This document shows positions 25,881 to 38,600 of a DNA stretch of 64,000 nt, in pieces. Location of the stretch: positions 188,501 to 252,500 of the forward strand of contig NC_134676.1 of the NCBI RefSeq assembly GCF_030463565.1, written 5' to 3'. Positions within the stretch are counted from its first letter, which is position 1. Every line of letters starts with the position of its first letter. The notes below the pieces were generated by a model, which made no database searches, was not told the origin of the DNA, and saw nothing but the letters and a program-made list of their open reading frames with translations. The position numbers and the translations under genes were made by a program. The DNA is from Pelecanus crispus (lineage: Eukaryota > Chordata > Aves > Pelecaniformes > Pelecanidae).

Positions 25881-28800
25881 GACTAGGAGGAGGAACAAGG
25901 GAGAATCCTCAAGGCTGCGACAGGAAAATTAAGAAAATAGTAACGGGGTCAAAATATTAATTGTGCCTTTAAAATTGCGGTACATTTTAAGAAACTCTTC
26001 AGTCAAAAAGAAAAATTACTTTATTACTTCCAGATGGCTTGGAGTAGAGATGAAATGGAGCTGTTTTGTCAAAATATTGCTTGAAATTTCTGAAAATACA
26101 CCTTTTCTTCACCGATTTGATAAATGGAAATCGTTAAGAAAAGGTGATGCTCTCTAGGATGCGCAATGGTTTTCCTCTCCATTGTTTCCAGTGGCACATT
26201 ACTTAAAGGAGAGTGAGTCTTTTGCTTATGTGGGCAGCCTTATAAAGCTGATATCGCATGGTCTCAGAAAAAAACAAAACCAAACCCCCTTGTGCCCCAG
26301 CTGGAGAACGTAGGCCAGGCTGAAGCATCTCCTCGGCAGAGCCAAAACTGGTACAACTGCAATTTACCTCTCCTCACTGTCTGAGGCTGGCCCAGCCCTC
26401 AATGCCTCTGCCTCGGTCCAAGCTGGACTTCACCACACGATCTCGTTTGTAGAGGTGCTCTGAGGGTGACGTTCCCAGGGGAGGCACTCTGGTGTTACAT
26501 ACATGGTTGCCAGGGCATACATCCATCTTGACAGACCAACACCGAGTCATTCAAAAGCAGCACTTACAAGTTGCTTACGTGTCCTCTGTCTTTTATTGAC
26601 ATAGCACATGAGGTCAATTTTGCATTGGTTTTATACTGTTATCTAAATCCATAATCGCTCTCTTTATTACCTTACATGTGGGGCACTGTCGTATTTCTGG
26701 AAATAAATAGTCTATGGATGTGTTAGTACTTTATCTCTCACCTCTTGATGTGCCCTGGGAAATGCTCTGAAGACGCAGTACTGTTTACTTTGCCGCTTTT
26801 AAGGTAGTCTGCATTAACCTTGCAACCTGCCTAAGAAATCTCATCAGTCCTGCAGGCAAGACCCCAGAGGAGAAGGACCCTTAATCACCACCTGATAACA
26901 GAAATGTGTCCTTCAGACAAATGCAGTCTGTGCTGTCTATCTCTGCCTATCTTTGTGGTTCCTCTTCACGCTCTGGATTTGGGTGAATGTGCCAGGTCAG
27001 CTGTTTACCGTAATGGCCTTGTGGAAACACCCTTTCTTGTGCAGATCTCCAGGGAACAGCGCTCAGTGTCAGTAAGCTAGTGAAATGCCTCAGTTTCACA
27101 AAGCTCACTGGAACAACATGATTTAATGGTTCTTTTCCATCTAATATCCACACTGCCTCTCTACTGAGCAGTGGCACACCTGGGGCCTTGCAGATCCATT
27201 TTCCCATACAGATGTCACAGAAAAGGAGGAGAAAGGCAGATTGAGGCTGGCAAAAACACCAGCCCCGGAACAAGCAGCCATCTTCTTTAGGCCCTCCAAA
27301 AGTTCATGCTTCTGAACATTATTGTTAGTGATAAGAATCCCTAGGTTCTATGTTCTGGAGATGTCAACATCTGTATCACCAGTGATGTAGCATTTTCACC
27401 AGGACTCTAACGTCTGGTTTAGCAATTACAGGTTTCTCCTAGCTAGTCAAGTTTCTTTCCACACACCATTTCATTCACTACACATAAATTTAAGCACAGC
27501 CGATGCAAAAATCACGGTCTGTTTAAACATGCCCTGATCTATTGTGAAACGTAAAATAATTTGGGTCTGCATACAAATCCTTGCTTTCATGGATATACAT
27601 AAAACTCATGGGCTAATCATTAAGATTGGAAGAGACTAGACAGGTAAGTGCAGTCTACCAGTTGTACTGCAGATTTCTCTTGGTATAAGATAGATTTGTA
27701 ATTTACACTTTAGTTACACATATAGTCACCTGCATTTCTGCTCAGAATTCCTAAGTTCAACACAAGATACCTCAGAAGTTTATTAGTATGATAAGCAATG
27801 GTTCCCCCAACACTTTTAGAAAGACTTCACTGTGGCCTCATTTGATTTCTCCTTTTTCTTTCCTCTGCCCCCTTCCAATGTGGTCTCTTTAGTATGTGCA
27901 AATGCTCACAACATTGGAGGTTGAAGGATAGATTCATAGGTACCGTATATCCACAGTGTCTCTGACCTCCCTGCTGAGACCTCTGGAAAATACGATGGCA
28001 TTTTTCTAAGAATAATGACAGAGAAGCGATACCATCTATTGCTTGGCAGGATCTGAGACAGTTAAGATATTTAATTCATTATGATTATACACAGTTTATC
28101 ATCCTGCCAGTGGATCCCCACCCAAGGAAGTATCTTACGAAGATGCATTCTAGATGTGTGAGAGAAATTAGCAAGCGCTAAGCAAGAACATATTCATGTG
28201 TTCTTTGGTGTTTTTCCTGAACCTTCTAGCAAATCTGGTTATGCTTTTCTGAGAGAGCACCTATCCGTTGGTAACTGGACTGGTGGTGGCAAATATTTTC
28301 TCAAACAGAGAAAGCTGTCAGTCCTTGCTAATCCAAGTAAGTTTCAGGCCAGTAACCCATCTTCTGATCTCTCTTTGCTGAACCATCATTTCCCTGTTAC
28401 GGTATTTGAATTCAAATGTAATTTTCAGGTCATAATTCAAGAAAGTTCTTACAAAGAGGAAATATTTTTTGTTTCCTATAGTGAGCTCACGTAGTCAAAA
28501 CAACTTGAAGGGACAGTTCCCTGTCTCAACTGCTAATTTCTATAATTTGGGAGGCTCTGGACATTTTCCTGTGTGTCACAGTGGATTGTAGGGCAACTTT
28601 CCGTGCCTGAAAAGAAGACTTCTAAAGAACTGAGTTTCCATTTTCAAATGAGGTTTTAAAATTCCTCTATGCACAACTGCTAATACAGCCTAGTAAGCAT
28701 GATAAAATCTTTGGATGCCATTCAGATTCTTGAAAGCCACGTAGGTTTTCATGGGAGCGCACGCGCGTGCACACACAAATATGCATACACCCCTTCTCCG

Positions 28801-30406
28801 TCCCTTAGGGTATTAGACTTCATACATTTCATCTTCACTGAAAAAAACACCTTATTATGAGGACTGGTGAGCCCTATGACATTTGGGAGTGGGCTTTCCA
28901 AGCATTTTGATATTTTTTCCAATAGTTTTGATTTTCATAAGAATGTAGAAAACGTTTTAAGACATCGACCCCAGATATCCACCCTTCCCTTACTTCAGTC
29001 TCTACATTCAAGGTATGGGGAATTACAGGGATGGAAAATAGGATTACTGATGTTCAGTCACCTGCCCCCTCCCTTCCAGCCCCCTATAACACTCGGAACA
29101 AGGAAATGGGCTCCCTTCTTCCAAAGGGTACACTTTGGAGAAGGGTTAGTTCAGAAACGTGGGCCTGATCTTTATATTCATTGTAGGAACCTCATGACTA
29201 CAATAAGAAATCAGACAGAAAAAAAAAAAAAATTGGAAGGGTGCTGAAAAGACAGAGAAATGGAGATCATGGTGTCTGGTGGCCAGAGAGAACCCTGACG
29301 CAGACTCCCCTGGAGACAAAGGAAAGAGACAATTATCTTTACCTCTCAGTCTAGTGATGTGTCCTCTACTCTTCCTTTGTGTAGGTAAGAAGAGAGAAGG
29401 GGTAGAAAGACAGCGTATTGTACTATCTAAAAGAATGCTAAGCTACTAGGTTGCAGCAAGCTGTGAGTGGTTTCTCTCATAGCAAAACCACCAGGGGAAC
29501 AAAGGTATCTGAATGAGAGACCTCTTTCTTAAAAAAAATGACTTTGTTATACCATTAGATTGGCATTGTTAGATGGAATGAGGATAGTCAGTTTGAAAAC
29601 AAATTCTGGAGATCCCAAACACTTGAGATTTGTCTCCAGCTGCTCTTGAGCTATTTCGTCTTTGTCACCTGGTTTCTTTCTTTGTTTTATATCCTTTTGA
29701 TCTCTATCTTGGAACTAGAAAAAAAAAAAAAAAGTTGTACAATAATGCCTTATAGTCTATGGCATATTCCATTTCAGGATTCTAACAAAAGGTAAATAAT
29801 AAGATATATAGGAATAGCTTCAACTCGGGGTTGCAATGGAAAAAATTTCAGTTTCCTGTGGCAAAACTGAACAGGATAGTTCAGAAAACAAAGAATAACA
29901 AAGCAAACACAGAGCGCTTGAGGGATCTGCGTAGCCAGTCAGCAAGATCCTTCAGGTACCTCAGTCCCCCATGTAACTCACCTACAGAAAGAGTTTTAGG
30001 GGATTTATAGTGACCAACAGACTCTACCAGCGTGGTGTCCTAGACTGTAAGGTATGGCAGATAAGCTCTGGGGTATCTTGCTGTGGCGTTTCAACCCATG
30101 GCCACTTCACAGAGTTTCTCTACATCTTTTGCAATCACCACTGCTCCAGCAGGGAATGGCAAGGGCTGCGTCCTGGCACTTCAGCTGCTTCAGTTCTTAG
30201 CCCAGCACTTAATTTTGAATGTGTCCTTGTCAGCAGTTTCCACTAAGAAATTTATCTGAAGCTTGAGCACACCTTCCCTTTGGTCAGCTCCACTACAGCC
30301 ATTATGATGCCTTCAAGCACCAGAGCAAGCTTGCCCAGAGGTTTGAGGCACTTGCTTTGTTTCAAGGCTGAAACAGATCACATAGCTGTGATGATCCTGC
30401 CTGTGA

Positions 30407-30806
30407 AGGTCCTACTTGACCTAATCTCCTTCTATGACAAGATGACACACTTAGTGGGTGAGGGAGCAGCCTTCCAGCATCTGAAAGGGGCCTACAAGAA
30501 AGCTGGAGAGGGACTTTTTACAAGGGCATGTAGTGATAGGACAAGAGGTAATGGCTTTAAACTGAAAGAGGGTAGACTTAGATTAGGTATAAGGAAGAAA
30601 CTCTTCACTATGAGGGTGGTGAGGCACTGGAACAGGTTGCCCGGAGAAGTTGTGGATGCCCCATCCCTGGAAATGTTCAAGGCCAGGTTGGACGGGTCTT
30701 TGAGCAACCTGGTCTAGTGGAAGGTGTCCCTGCCCATGGCAGGGGGGTTGGAACTACATAATGTTTAAGGTCCCGTCCAGCCCAAATCGTTCCATGATTC
30801 TATGAT
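30407..30806 (+). mobile_element. CR1 LINE with internal deletion
   Basis: An RT fragment (LISFYDKMTHLVG) joins directly near 30,468 to the ORF2 end (LKGAYKKAGEGLFTRACSD ... VVRHWNRLPGEVVDAPSLEM), then the 3' UTR and the ATTCTATGAT terminus. About 1 kb of ORF2 is missing at the join. Confidence 0.88.
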
Positions 30807-30924
30807 AAGGAAGGATGTGAAAGCCACAGATTGCAAGAACACTATCCTGTTTAATTTAGGAAGAGAGAATGTAAATTATTATTTACATGGTAGAGAGGAA
30901 AGACCACCTCCCTTGATCTGCTAG

Positions 30925-31195
30925 TGATGCTCTTCCTAATACTGCCCAGGATGCTGTTGGACACCTTTGCCGTGAGGGTGCAATTGCTGTTTCATCTACA
31001 ACATGTTGTCCACCAGGACTCCAAGGTCCTTCTCTGCAGAACTGCTTTTCATCTGGTCGCACCTCAGACTCTCCTGCTACACGTGGTTATTCCTCACCAA
31101 GTGCAAGACTTTGCATTTCTCTTTGTTGAACTTCATGAGATTCCTGCTGGCCCACTTCTCCAGCCTGTCCAGGTCCCTCTAGAAACAGGCCCACT
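30925..31195 (-). mobile_element. CR1 LINE internal fragment
   Basis: On the minus strand it reads as the CR1 segment DLDRLEKWASRNLMKFNKEK followed by the region before the NMSQQ motif. It has no 3' end and is older than its neighbour. It lies tail-to-tail with the 30.4-30.8-kb copy. Confidence 0.75.
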
Positions 31196-31199
31196 GTTG

Positions 31200-34100
31200 C
31201 AAGCCAGGCCTAGGAAACATGTCCACTTTCTTCTTTCTTTTTCTAGGCGCAATAGGGCTAAGAATAGAAATGGGAGTGTGTATGGGGTAAGTAGTGAAAC
31301 TTCAATTGTTCATGATACTCCATATTCTGAATATTAAAAGCCTTAGCTGTGCTGTGTGTTGCCTTTTTGACTGTGTAATCCATAGAGGTTTGTTTCTGTT
31401 CTTGGATTGGATAGACAAAAACTTTTAATCAGGAGAAAAGCCTGAAAAAGCCATGACAATAACGCTTATAGAAAAAAAGCAGTCTGTGATTTTCCTTTTT
31501 CCAGAAAACTAGGTATTTTGAAGAATTCTGTTCTGCCTTTGCACAGCCATGCATAAAAAGCTTGTCCGGACCATAGGTCTATTACTGACAAGCATTACCA
31601 TCGGCACTGACAGACAGTAACTGAAACACGCGCATGTTTTCCTTGCAAAGTCTTCAAACGCACCTGCAAATGAAAAATTCCCTTCTGCAAAGCTGGCACA
31701 TGATTAAAGCCTGGCTGTTGGAGTGTCCGTGGCTGCCTGGAAGTGAACTGAGGGCTCATCTGATGGATAAATTCTTTTTGTGTTGGAACAAATACAGATA
31801 ATGCTGACAAATACTTTCCTTACTAAGGGTCTAGACTGCAACAAGCAGGAAACTCTGCAGAGAAAGAAATAGGTGATGTTGCTGAAGGATGGTGAGAAAA
31901 GGAGGGGAGGGTGATCAACTATGAAGACATTCGATGCAAGATTCATCCTAAATGAAGGTATGTGTCATAGAGATGTCTGCTTCAGACCTAGCTTGCTCTA
32001 CCACTGCTATGGGGAACCCAGTACTTCTATGGTATTTTGTTCGATGTCTTTTAGACATCCACTTAAGATGAGCTGGCCCTTGCCCTTTTTAGCACTCACT
32101 TTGTCCTAGCTGTACAAGGAGCCCAGGATGGTCACAGCAGAGGTACATGCCTATCCTGCAGATGTAGCTGTCTAAAAAGTGAGGCGAGATTAATCTACTG
32201 TGTAACCACAGACAAGGCACTTACTACCTACCTTAGGTTACGACCACACTCCAGAACTGTGCCATGTGATGGGGTCATGTCCTCAGCTAACAGTTATACT
32301 GTCCCACCTTCCTATGTATGTCAAATTTTAACCTGCAAAAACCTCTTTTGCTAAGTTTACTGACAGTTTATGCTGTTGAAGAAGATGGCTTACATGCACT
32401 GGTAAGAGTCCTTTGTGCTGGTATAAATGGTGCATAGTATTGTGCACTCTATAGAAAACTTTAGAGTGCAATACCTTTGCAGACTTGGTACGATGATAAA
32501 TAGGTCCACATTAACAGAACATTATACAGACTGCAATGTATACTTGTAGAACTAGCCTGCTGAGAGACATCTCCGGCAGAGATTACATTTTCTGAGATAG
32601 AAGTTATGTCATTGAGACCACAGTGATCTTGACAGTAGGCATTGCAACCAACATGGGCTTTAATGAAGACTTTTCATGCAGTTTACACTGCTGGAGGGCT
32701 TCCCAGAATAGCTACATGGTTACACACATATTCACATGCATGGGTCAAACTTCCTCGACATTAATCAAACCTCCTTTGCACCAAGAGGGATGAGAGTTTA
32801 GCAGTGTAAGTGCAAGAGCCACAAAGGGAAGAGATGAAGAAAACTGGTCATTTGCTGTCTTTTTAAATCAAATATTTTAAAGTTTGGTATCTCTAGACTC
32901 TCTGCCACTTAGCCAATGTTATGTTTAAAATATGTATTTGTACATGTGCAAGTTTGTATGTGTGCATATACATATGCACATACAGTTTGATTGATTACTT
33001 CATCTTCTTCTTCAACTGAGGGAAACAAGTAGCTGAACTGGGAGTTATTGCAGCGTAGAGGAGCCATTCAGTACAGAGTGATTATACAAAGTGGAGTTTT
33101 CCTTTTCGACAGTATGGTAATTAAGAAATAACCGTATGGTGAACTGGGAAATCCTGTTCCTTCACTATGGACTGCTGTCAAGTACTCTGGAGTTTTGCAT
33201 GCTCTGTGACAATTATGAAACAACTACCAAATATTATACAAAACAAAGGGGCACAATCAGTCAAAAGACAGAAGCGTTGATAGCAAGAATGATATATGCA
33301 AAAGCAGCTACATAATGTTCTATTTTACCTACTAATAAGTCGAGCCAATTTAATATAACATCATAAAGTTATGCAGTACAGCATCTGTTCTCTTAAATCA
33401 CATACTGCTTCTATGCTAGTGCCTCTAAGTGGCAGAATTTCAGACCTGCTTATGTGTGTGGGTGAGTGGGTAAGAGAGAGATTTGTTTCAAGGCTAGTGC
33501 ATTTGGTTTTCTAGTCTCTTTCAGCGTGGTTCAGTTATTTATTGGCATGATAATTTCCAAGACTACTGCCAAATGTATGAAGTAGACAGGATAAGGCTTC
33601 ATGCTGTTCTGTTTGGATCTCTGGCGCATACACCATTTTATCCTCCTGAAGTAACTGCAGTAGACTGTATTGCTCCAGTGCTCTAGAATTTTACCTGAAA
33701 AATTACTTTCTAGATCTTTAAAGAACAGCAAAACAGCTGAGTTTTCTGTGTCTAGTTAGCTGCCAAGAAGAGGCTCCCAATTCCCTTAACATCTCCCACA
33801 GATGTACTCCAAAAAACCAAAATATATTCTTAAATTCATTAGAGGTATTTTAGAATATAGTTGGATAGAAGACACTATACAAAACAAAACATGAAGTACT
33901 TCCTTCTCTATATTAACAAGTACTAACTTGCCAAGAATACTCAAGATACTTATATAAGTTCTTCTAAAATTTATCTCAGAAATATTTTGCTTGCATGTCT
34001 CATCTGATCAATATATTTGCTTAATCCTTTGTGTAACTGAGAATGTACCTTTCCCAGTGAATATGTAAGGTTTTACTTTCATCCATGCTGAAGTAGATGT

Positions 34101-34770
34101 GCGCCATTTTAAAAAAAGAACTTAATCTCTCCTGAATGACTCCAAGATCATCCTCTTCTTTAGCAGGCTCTGAACCTACTTACTGACTCTTAAATTGCTC
34201 ATACGCACAGATTAGGAAAGAGGAAAAGAAGGGATGTCAGGAACCAATGGATATGAAAAAGACAGACAACAAGGGTGGAAAGAAACAGAAAAAAAGCCAC
34301 CCCTGATAATTATTTTCTTCTGGAATGAGGCTGTAAGACACAGCGACAGATGGTATTTAGGCATGAAAAAGGAAGTTCTAACTGCTGGTTCAGTCATCGA
34401 TTTAACAGGGGCACACTCTGGTCAGGTAGGCTGCTGCTCCAGTGAAACAAAGCTGACACCTGCCCCTGCTCTGTGATGCTGCACACTGACAAACAAATTT
34501 CCGTATTTCTCACCTTTATAGATCTGACCGTCTCTGAAGCAGAGTCCTGATCACTAACCAACTTTCACCACTGTCAGCTTGCATAATCGAGAGCGCGAGT
34601 GTCCCCAGAGGCTTGCTTTGCTCACTTCCACGGAACAAGGTTGGTCTCCCACGTTATGAGAAAACAGTATCATTTTTTCTGCAGGATTTCCAACTATTCT
34701 AGAAATGAACAGACAGAGCCTGCGTGAGTGGGATCTTTGCTAAGGAAGTAATATTGAGGGAAAAGAAGAG
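31200..34770. other. Unassigned intergenic DNA upstream of LMAN1
   Basis: No exon of the neighbouring gene expected from mammalian synteny (CCBE1: collagen repeats, EGF) is seen here or elsewhere in 2.7-34.7 kb. AT-rich, with a TGTG/CATA patch near 32,940. Confidence 0.45.
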
Positions 34771-35451
34771 ACTATTTACCCTTCAGACACCCTGCCAGCT
34801 GTTCATCGCACGCAGCCGCGCAAGAGGCCGCGGTACGAGAGAAGGCCCGGCCGCCCGCGCAGGGCAATGCCGCCGGGGCAGGCCAGCCCGCAGCCGCTCG
34901 CACCGCCGCGGCCCCGCAGAGCCTCACGGGCACCCCTGAGGGGACGGGGACGGGCCTCGGCAGCGCCGCTCCGCCGGCGCCGCACACGGGCCCGGGGCCG
35001 CTCGGAACCGCTAGCGGCCCGGCTCCCTGCCAGCCGCCGAGTCTCGGGCTCCCCAGGACCCCTCCCTTCCTACGGAAGACCCATCCCGCGGGACGGCTGC
35101 AGCGTGTGCCCGCCCGCCCGCAGCGCTGAGGGCTCCCCGGTGCCTGGGAGGGGGAGAGGACGGAGGCCCGCTCCGCTCCGCTCCACGCAGAAGCAGCGAC
35201 CTCCCGCCGCCCCTCCGCGGCGCCAGGGCCAGACCCACCTCCCCGCGCCCGCCCCTCCGCCCCGCGGGCCCCCGCCGGCGGGGCGGGAGGTGCCGGCGGC
35301 GCCTCGGGCGCTGGGCTGTGGGCGAGGCCCAGCTGCCGGCGTCGCGGGGCCGGCCCGGCCCGCCCCGGCCGCCGCCCCGCCCTGGCCCGCCTCGGCCGCC
35401 GCCCCGCCCCGGCCCGCCCCGCCCTGCTCTTTGCCCGGCCCCCGCGCTCGG

Positions 35452-35470
35452 CCAATCGCGCGGCGCCCTG
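35452..35470 (+). promoter_or_regulatory. CCAAT box, degenerate ERSE-like arrangement
   Basis: CCAAT, then 9 bp, then CCCTG, 36 bp before the LMAN1 ATG. The ER-stress response element is CCAAT-N9-CCACG, and ERGIC-53 is known to be induced in ER stress. Only three of five bases of the second half match, so this may be just a CCAAT box (NF-Y). Confidence 0.3.
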
Positions 35471-35505
35471 TTGGCTGTGCCCGGCGTCCCGCAGCGCGGT
35501 GCAAG

Positions 35506-35695
35506 ATGGCGGCGCGCGCGCAGCGGGGTGGCCTGGCGGCGGCCCTCCTCGCCGCTGCCCTGCTCGCCTTCGGGCGGGCGGCGGAAGGCTCGGCGGCCGC
35601 TCCGCCGCACCGCCGCTTTGAGTACAAGTACAGCTTCAAGGGGCCGCACCTGGTGCAGGCGGATGGGACGGTGCCGTTCTGGGTGCATACGGGCA
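35506..35695 (+). CDS. LMAN1: LMAN1 coding exon 1
   Basis: Encodes residues 1-63 plus the first base of N64: an Ala/Leu-rich signal peptide, a short linker, then the start of the lectin domain ([14 protein letters not shown], a family hallmark). The donor is A|GTAAGT. The exon sits inside a CpG island and the reading frame stays open far upstream, so the start rests on the signal peptide and the match to human. A Met further upstream in the same frame would give a Pro/Arg-rich leader unlike the family. Confidence 0.95.
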
Positions 35696-38600
35696 GTAAG
35701 TGCCGGGCGCGGGGTGGCGGCGGGCGAGCGGGGCCGCGCCGGGGCGCGTTCCTGCCGCGCAGGCAGCCGCCGCCGGCCCCGCGGGGGGCACGTCCTTGTT
35801 GCTTGAGGAAGGAGCGCGGGAAGGAGCCGCCACAGACCGTGGCCGGGGAGCTGAGGGACACGGCGAAGATGGCCGGGGCCGGCGGGACCGGTCAGCCTTG
35901 CTGGGGTTCCGGGGGCCGCCGGGTGAAGGCGGCGAGAGCTCTCGCCGCCCGCGGCTGCCGAAAGGGAGCGGAGCCGGGCTCGCCGCCGCCTGTCCCCCGC
36001 GCCTTCTGCCTCCCTCGGCGGCGCCCGGCGGGGGCGGACCGAGCGCGCCGTCGGGCTCCAGCGCCGGCCGTGCCCCCCCGCTCCCTCCGGGCCCTGTCCG
36101 GCGGGTTCCCGCCTAGCTCCGAAGGGACGGGGGAGGTGCGGAGGGGGCGGCAAAATGTCCGCACGTCCTCCCCCCGTTTCTTTGGCGTGCGGTGCGAGGT
36201 TGCCCGTGACCTTCCTTGTGAAGTGGTAGCTCCGTGGCTGTGAGGAGCCGACAGGACCGCATGCAGCTCGTGAAGTGATGATGTGTCACTTGGCCAAAAT
36301 GAAAGTCGGCCTCACGCCTCCGCGGGGTACCCGAGACGAGCCCCTGATACTTCTGTGTGGCTAGAAATCCCGTTGAATTTCATGATATAAAAGCTTGAAA
36401 TGGAAATTGTGCCTCGGCAAATACTTTATTGAATGTAGCTAATGCAATGTTTGTATCCTCCGCAGTAAGGGTTAAGGATTTGATTGTACTCAAAAAGGCA
36501 TCTAGTCTTCCGTAAGTGTCCCTCCCCTTGTAAAATGTATTGGTATTTACTGTACATAAGGTTCTACCTTAGTGTAGTTTCTCTGCAGTAACCTCTGTGT
36601 TTTTATTCTTTTGACAGACTTTAATTTAGTTTACTCTGGTTAATTCATGAGTGTTAACTTTTGACTCTTCTTTGACATTATGCTACAAGTGGCATGAAGG
36701 AAACTGTGAGCTTTTTTAAGCAGATAATCACAAAAATAAGTGTTACTTAATACAAGTAAATTAATCTCTCTCTAAATGTATGCCTATTATTCTTTTAAAC
36801 TATTAAAACAGAAAATTAGAACATCTGTTTTTAAAAAGCAGAAGTCTGTGATTTGTGAAAAGTCATGTGGGATACAGCAGAAAGTTAAACTTGATTTTTT
36901 TTTTTTTTAATTACTTTAATAGGTATCTTAACAGCAAGGCCAGTATTCTATTTAAGTTGAGCTTTGTAGTCCCAAATGGAGGGTGATTATTAAGTCTTCT
37001 GTAAAGCAGTAGTAATCAACCTGTTGAAAGTAGAGGTGTAGGGGTTTGTGGTTTTTTTTTTTTTCCCTCTCAAGTGGTTGAGTACTCCACTAAAAAGTTA
37101 TTTTGGAAACTGTTCTCTAGGTGAGGAGACCAGAAAATTTTGTGAATTTAGAGGATTTGGTAATTGGCTAGTTAAGCACTTGCAATACTTTCATCTACTC
37201 AGTGTTGGTTCCTTTCCTTTCTAGATGCCATACCAAGTGCAGATCAGATTCGTATAACAACATCTTTGAAAAGCCAAAGAGGATCAGTATGGACAAAAAA
37301 CAAGTCAGTATTTGAACATTGGGAAGTTGAAGTGACCTTTCGAGTTACAGGAAGAGGCCGCATTGGAGCTGATGGATTGGTATTAAGAATTTGATCTAAC
37401 TGAAAAAAAAAATATATATGCTTTAAATAGTGAGTCTTGACTTATGACTCTTACTTGCTTTCTCTAATAGGCAATCTGGTTTACAGAAGAGCAAGGCTTG
37501 GAAGGTCCTGTTTTCGGGGCAGCTGATCAATGGAATGGTGTTGGAATTTTCTTTGATTCCTTTGACAATGATGGAAAGGTTAGTCAGAAGCAAACTCTTC
37601 TAGCAAAGACTATAAATTAATTTTCTGCCTGTTTTGTACACATAACTTTGTGGAAAAAAATAGGGTGTTATTTTCCTAACCCCCCCTTTCACTTCGAAGG
37701 AATAAATTAAAATAGTGAAGTTTCCCTTATAGATTTTTTTTTACTAGACTTCTTCACTTTTTTTTTTTTTTTAAAGCTTGAAAGTTGAAGCATAACAGAT
37801 AATGAATCTCCACTGAAACATTGGTTCATGTGTTAGCTTTGGAGGGAAAATGCCTCATACAAGCTGAAATTTAGAACGTTCACGCACAATTTGAAATGTT
37901 GATATATCTGAAGATGTGTGCTTTGGAAGAGGCATATTGTACCAAAATATGACGCTGTGGAAACACAAATTTCTATGTCTCTCTTCAGAGATGCTCTTTT
38001 TCTTGCAACAGATCTGCCTTGAGTAGTTCAGCAGCAAAAATTCTGTCGCAGATGGGGGTGACAGTTGTTGTTTTGAATTTCCAGTTCAGAATGATCCTGG
38101 GAAACTTTAACAATACATAGTAGGTCTGCTTTGCTTCTTTTGCTTTTCCTGCACTACTTTGGCTTACTTTTAGATGTTTTAGATACTTTTTTTGTAGGTG
38201 TACAAGCTTTTTTCCTACAGGTGGCTTTTGATATACAGCAAACTTCATCATATATAAAAGTTGAAAGACTGAAGGTGATGTTTATGTTTCTGGTCTTCAA
38301 AGACAAGACATAGAATTATTGTTCAACTTACTAAGAATTTTTAAATCCTTTTTGTTTTCCTTTTTGTCTGACTTCTGGCATGAATACGGACGCTGGCATA
38401 GTTTAGCTGGCTGAAGATGCTGTCTATCAAAAATTGCATGTGGACAGCACTGTCTGCCAGAACTTTGTGGTGTGAAACCCTTTTTTTAGAAAGTGATGAT
38501 GTGTCACTTCTAGTCAAAATGAAAGTCTCATCATGCCTTTATTAGTCTGATGTGTCTTAAATAGTGGAGTTTGTAAGACTTTTTTTTTTTAATAACAACC

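Larger units (their letters stand above)
34780..36250. promoter_or_regulatory. LMAN1: CpG island / LMAN1 promoter region
   Basis: Very GC- and CpG-rich, with many GC boxes (CCCCGCCC) at 35,350-35,430, a CCAAT box at 35,452-35,456, and LMAN1 exon 1. No TATA box is seen. The CpG density falls to background after about 36,250. The large open frames here on both strands are products of the lack of A/T stops, not genes. Confidence 0.85.

Noticed and set aside
2700-34700. CCBE1 3' exons, expected upstream of LMAN1
   Set aside because: No collagen Gly-X-Y or EGF coding segments seen.
34867-36243. 458-codon + frame and 380-codon - frame over LMAN1 exon 1
   Set aside because: Only 35506-35695 matches LMAN1. 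The rest is promoter, 5' UTR and intron 1 read through GC-rich DNA.
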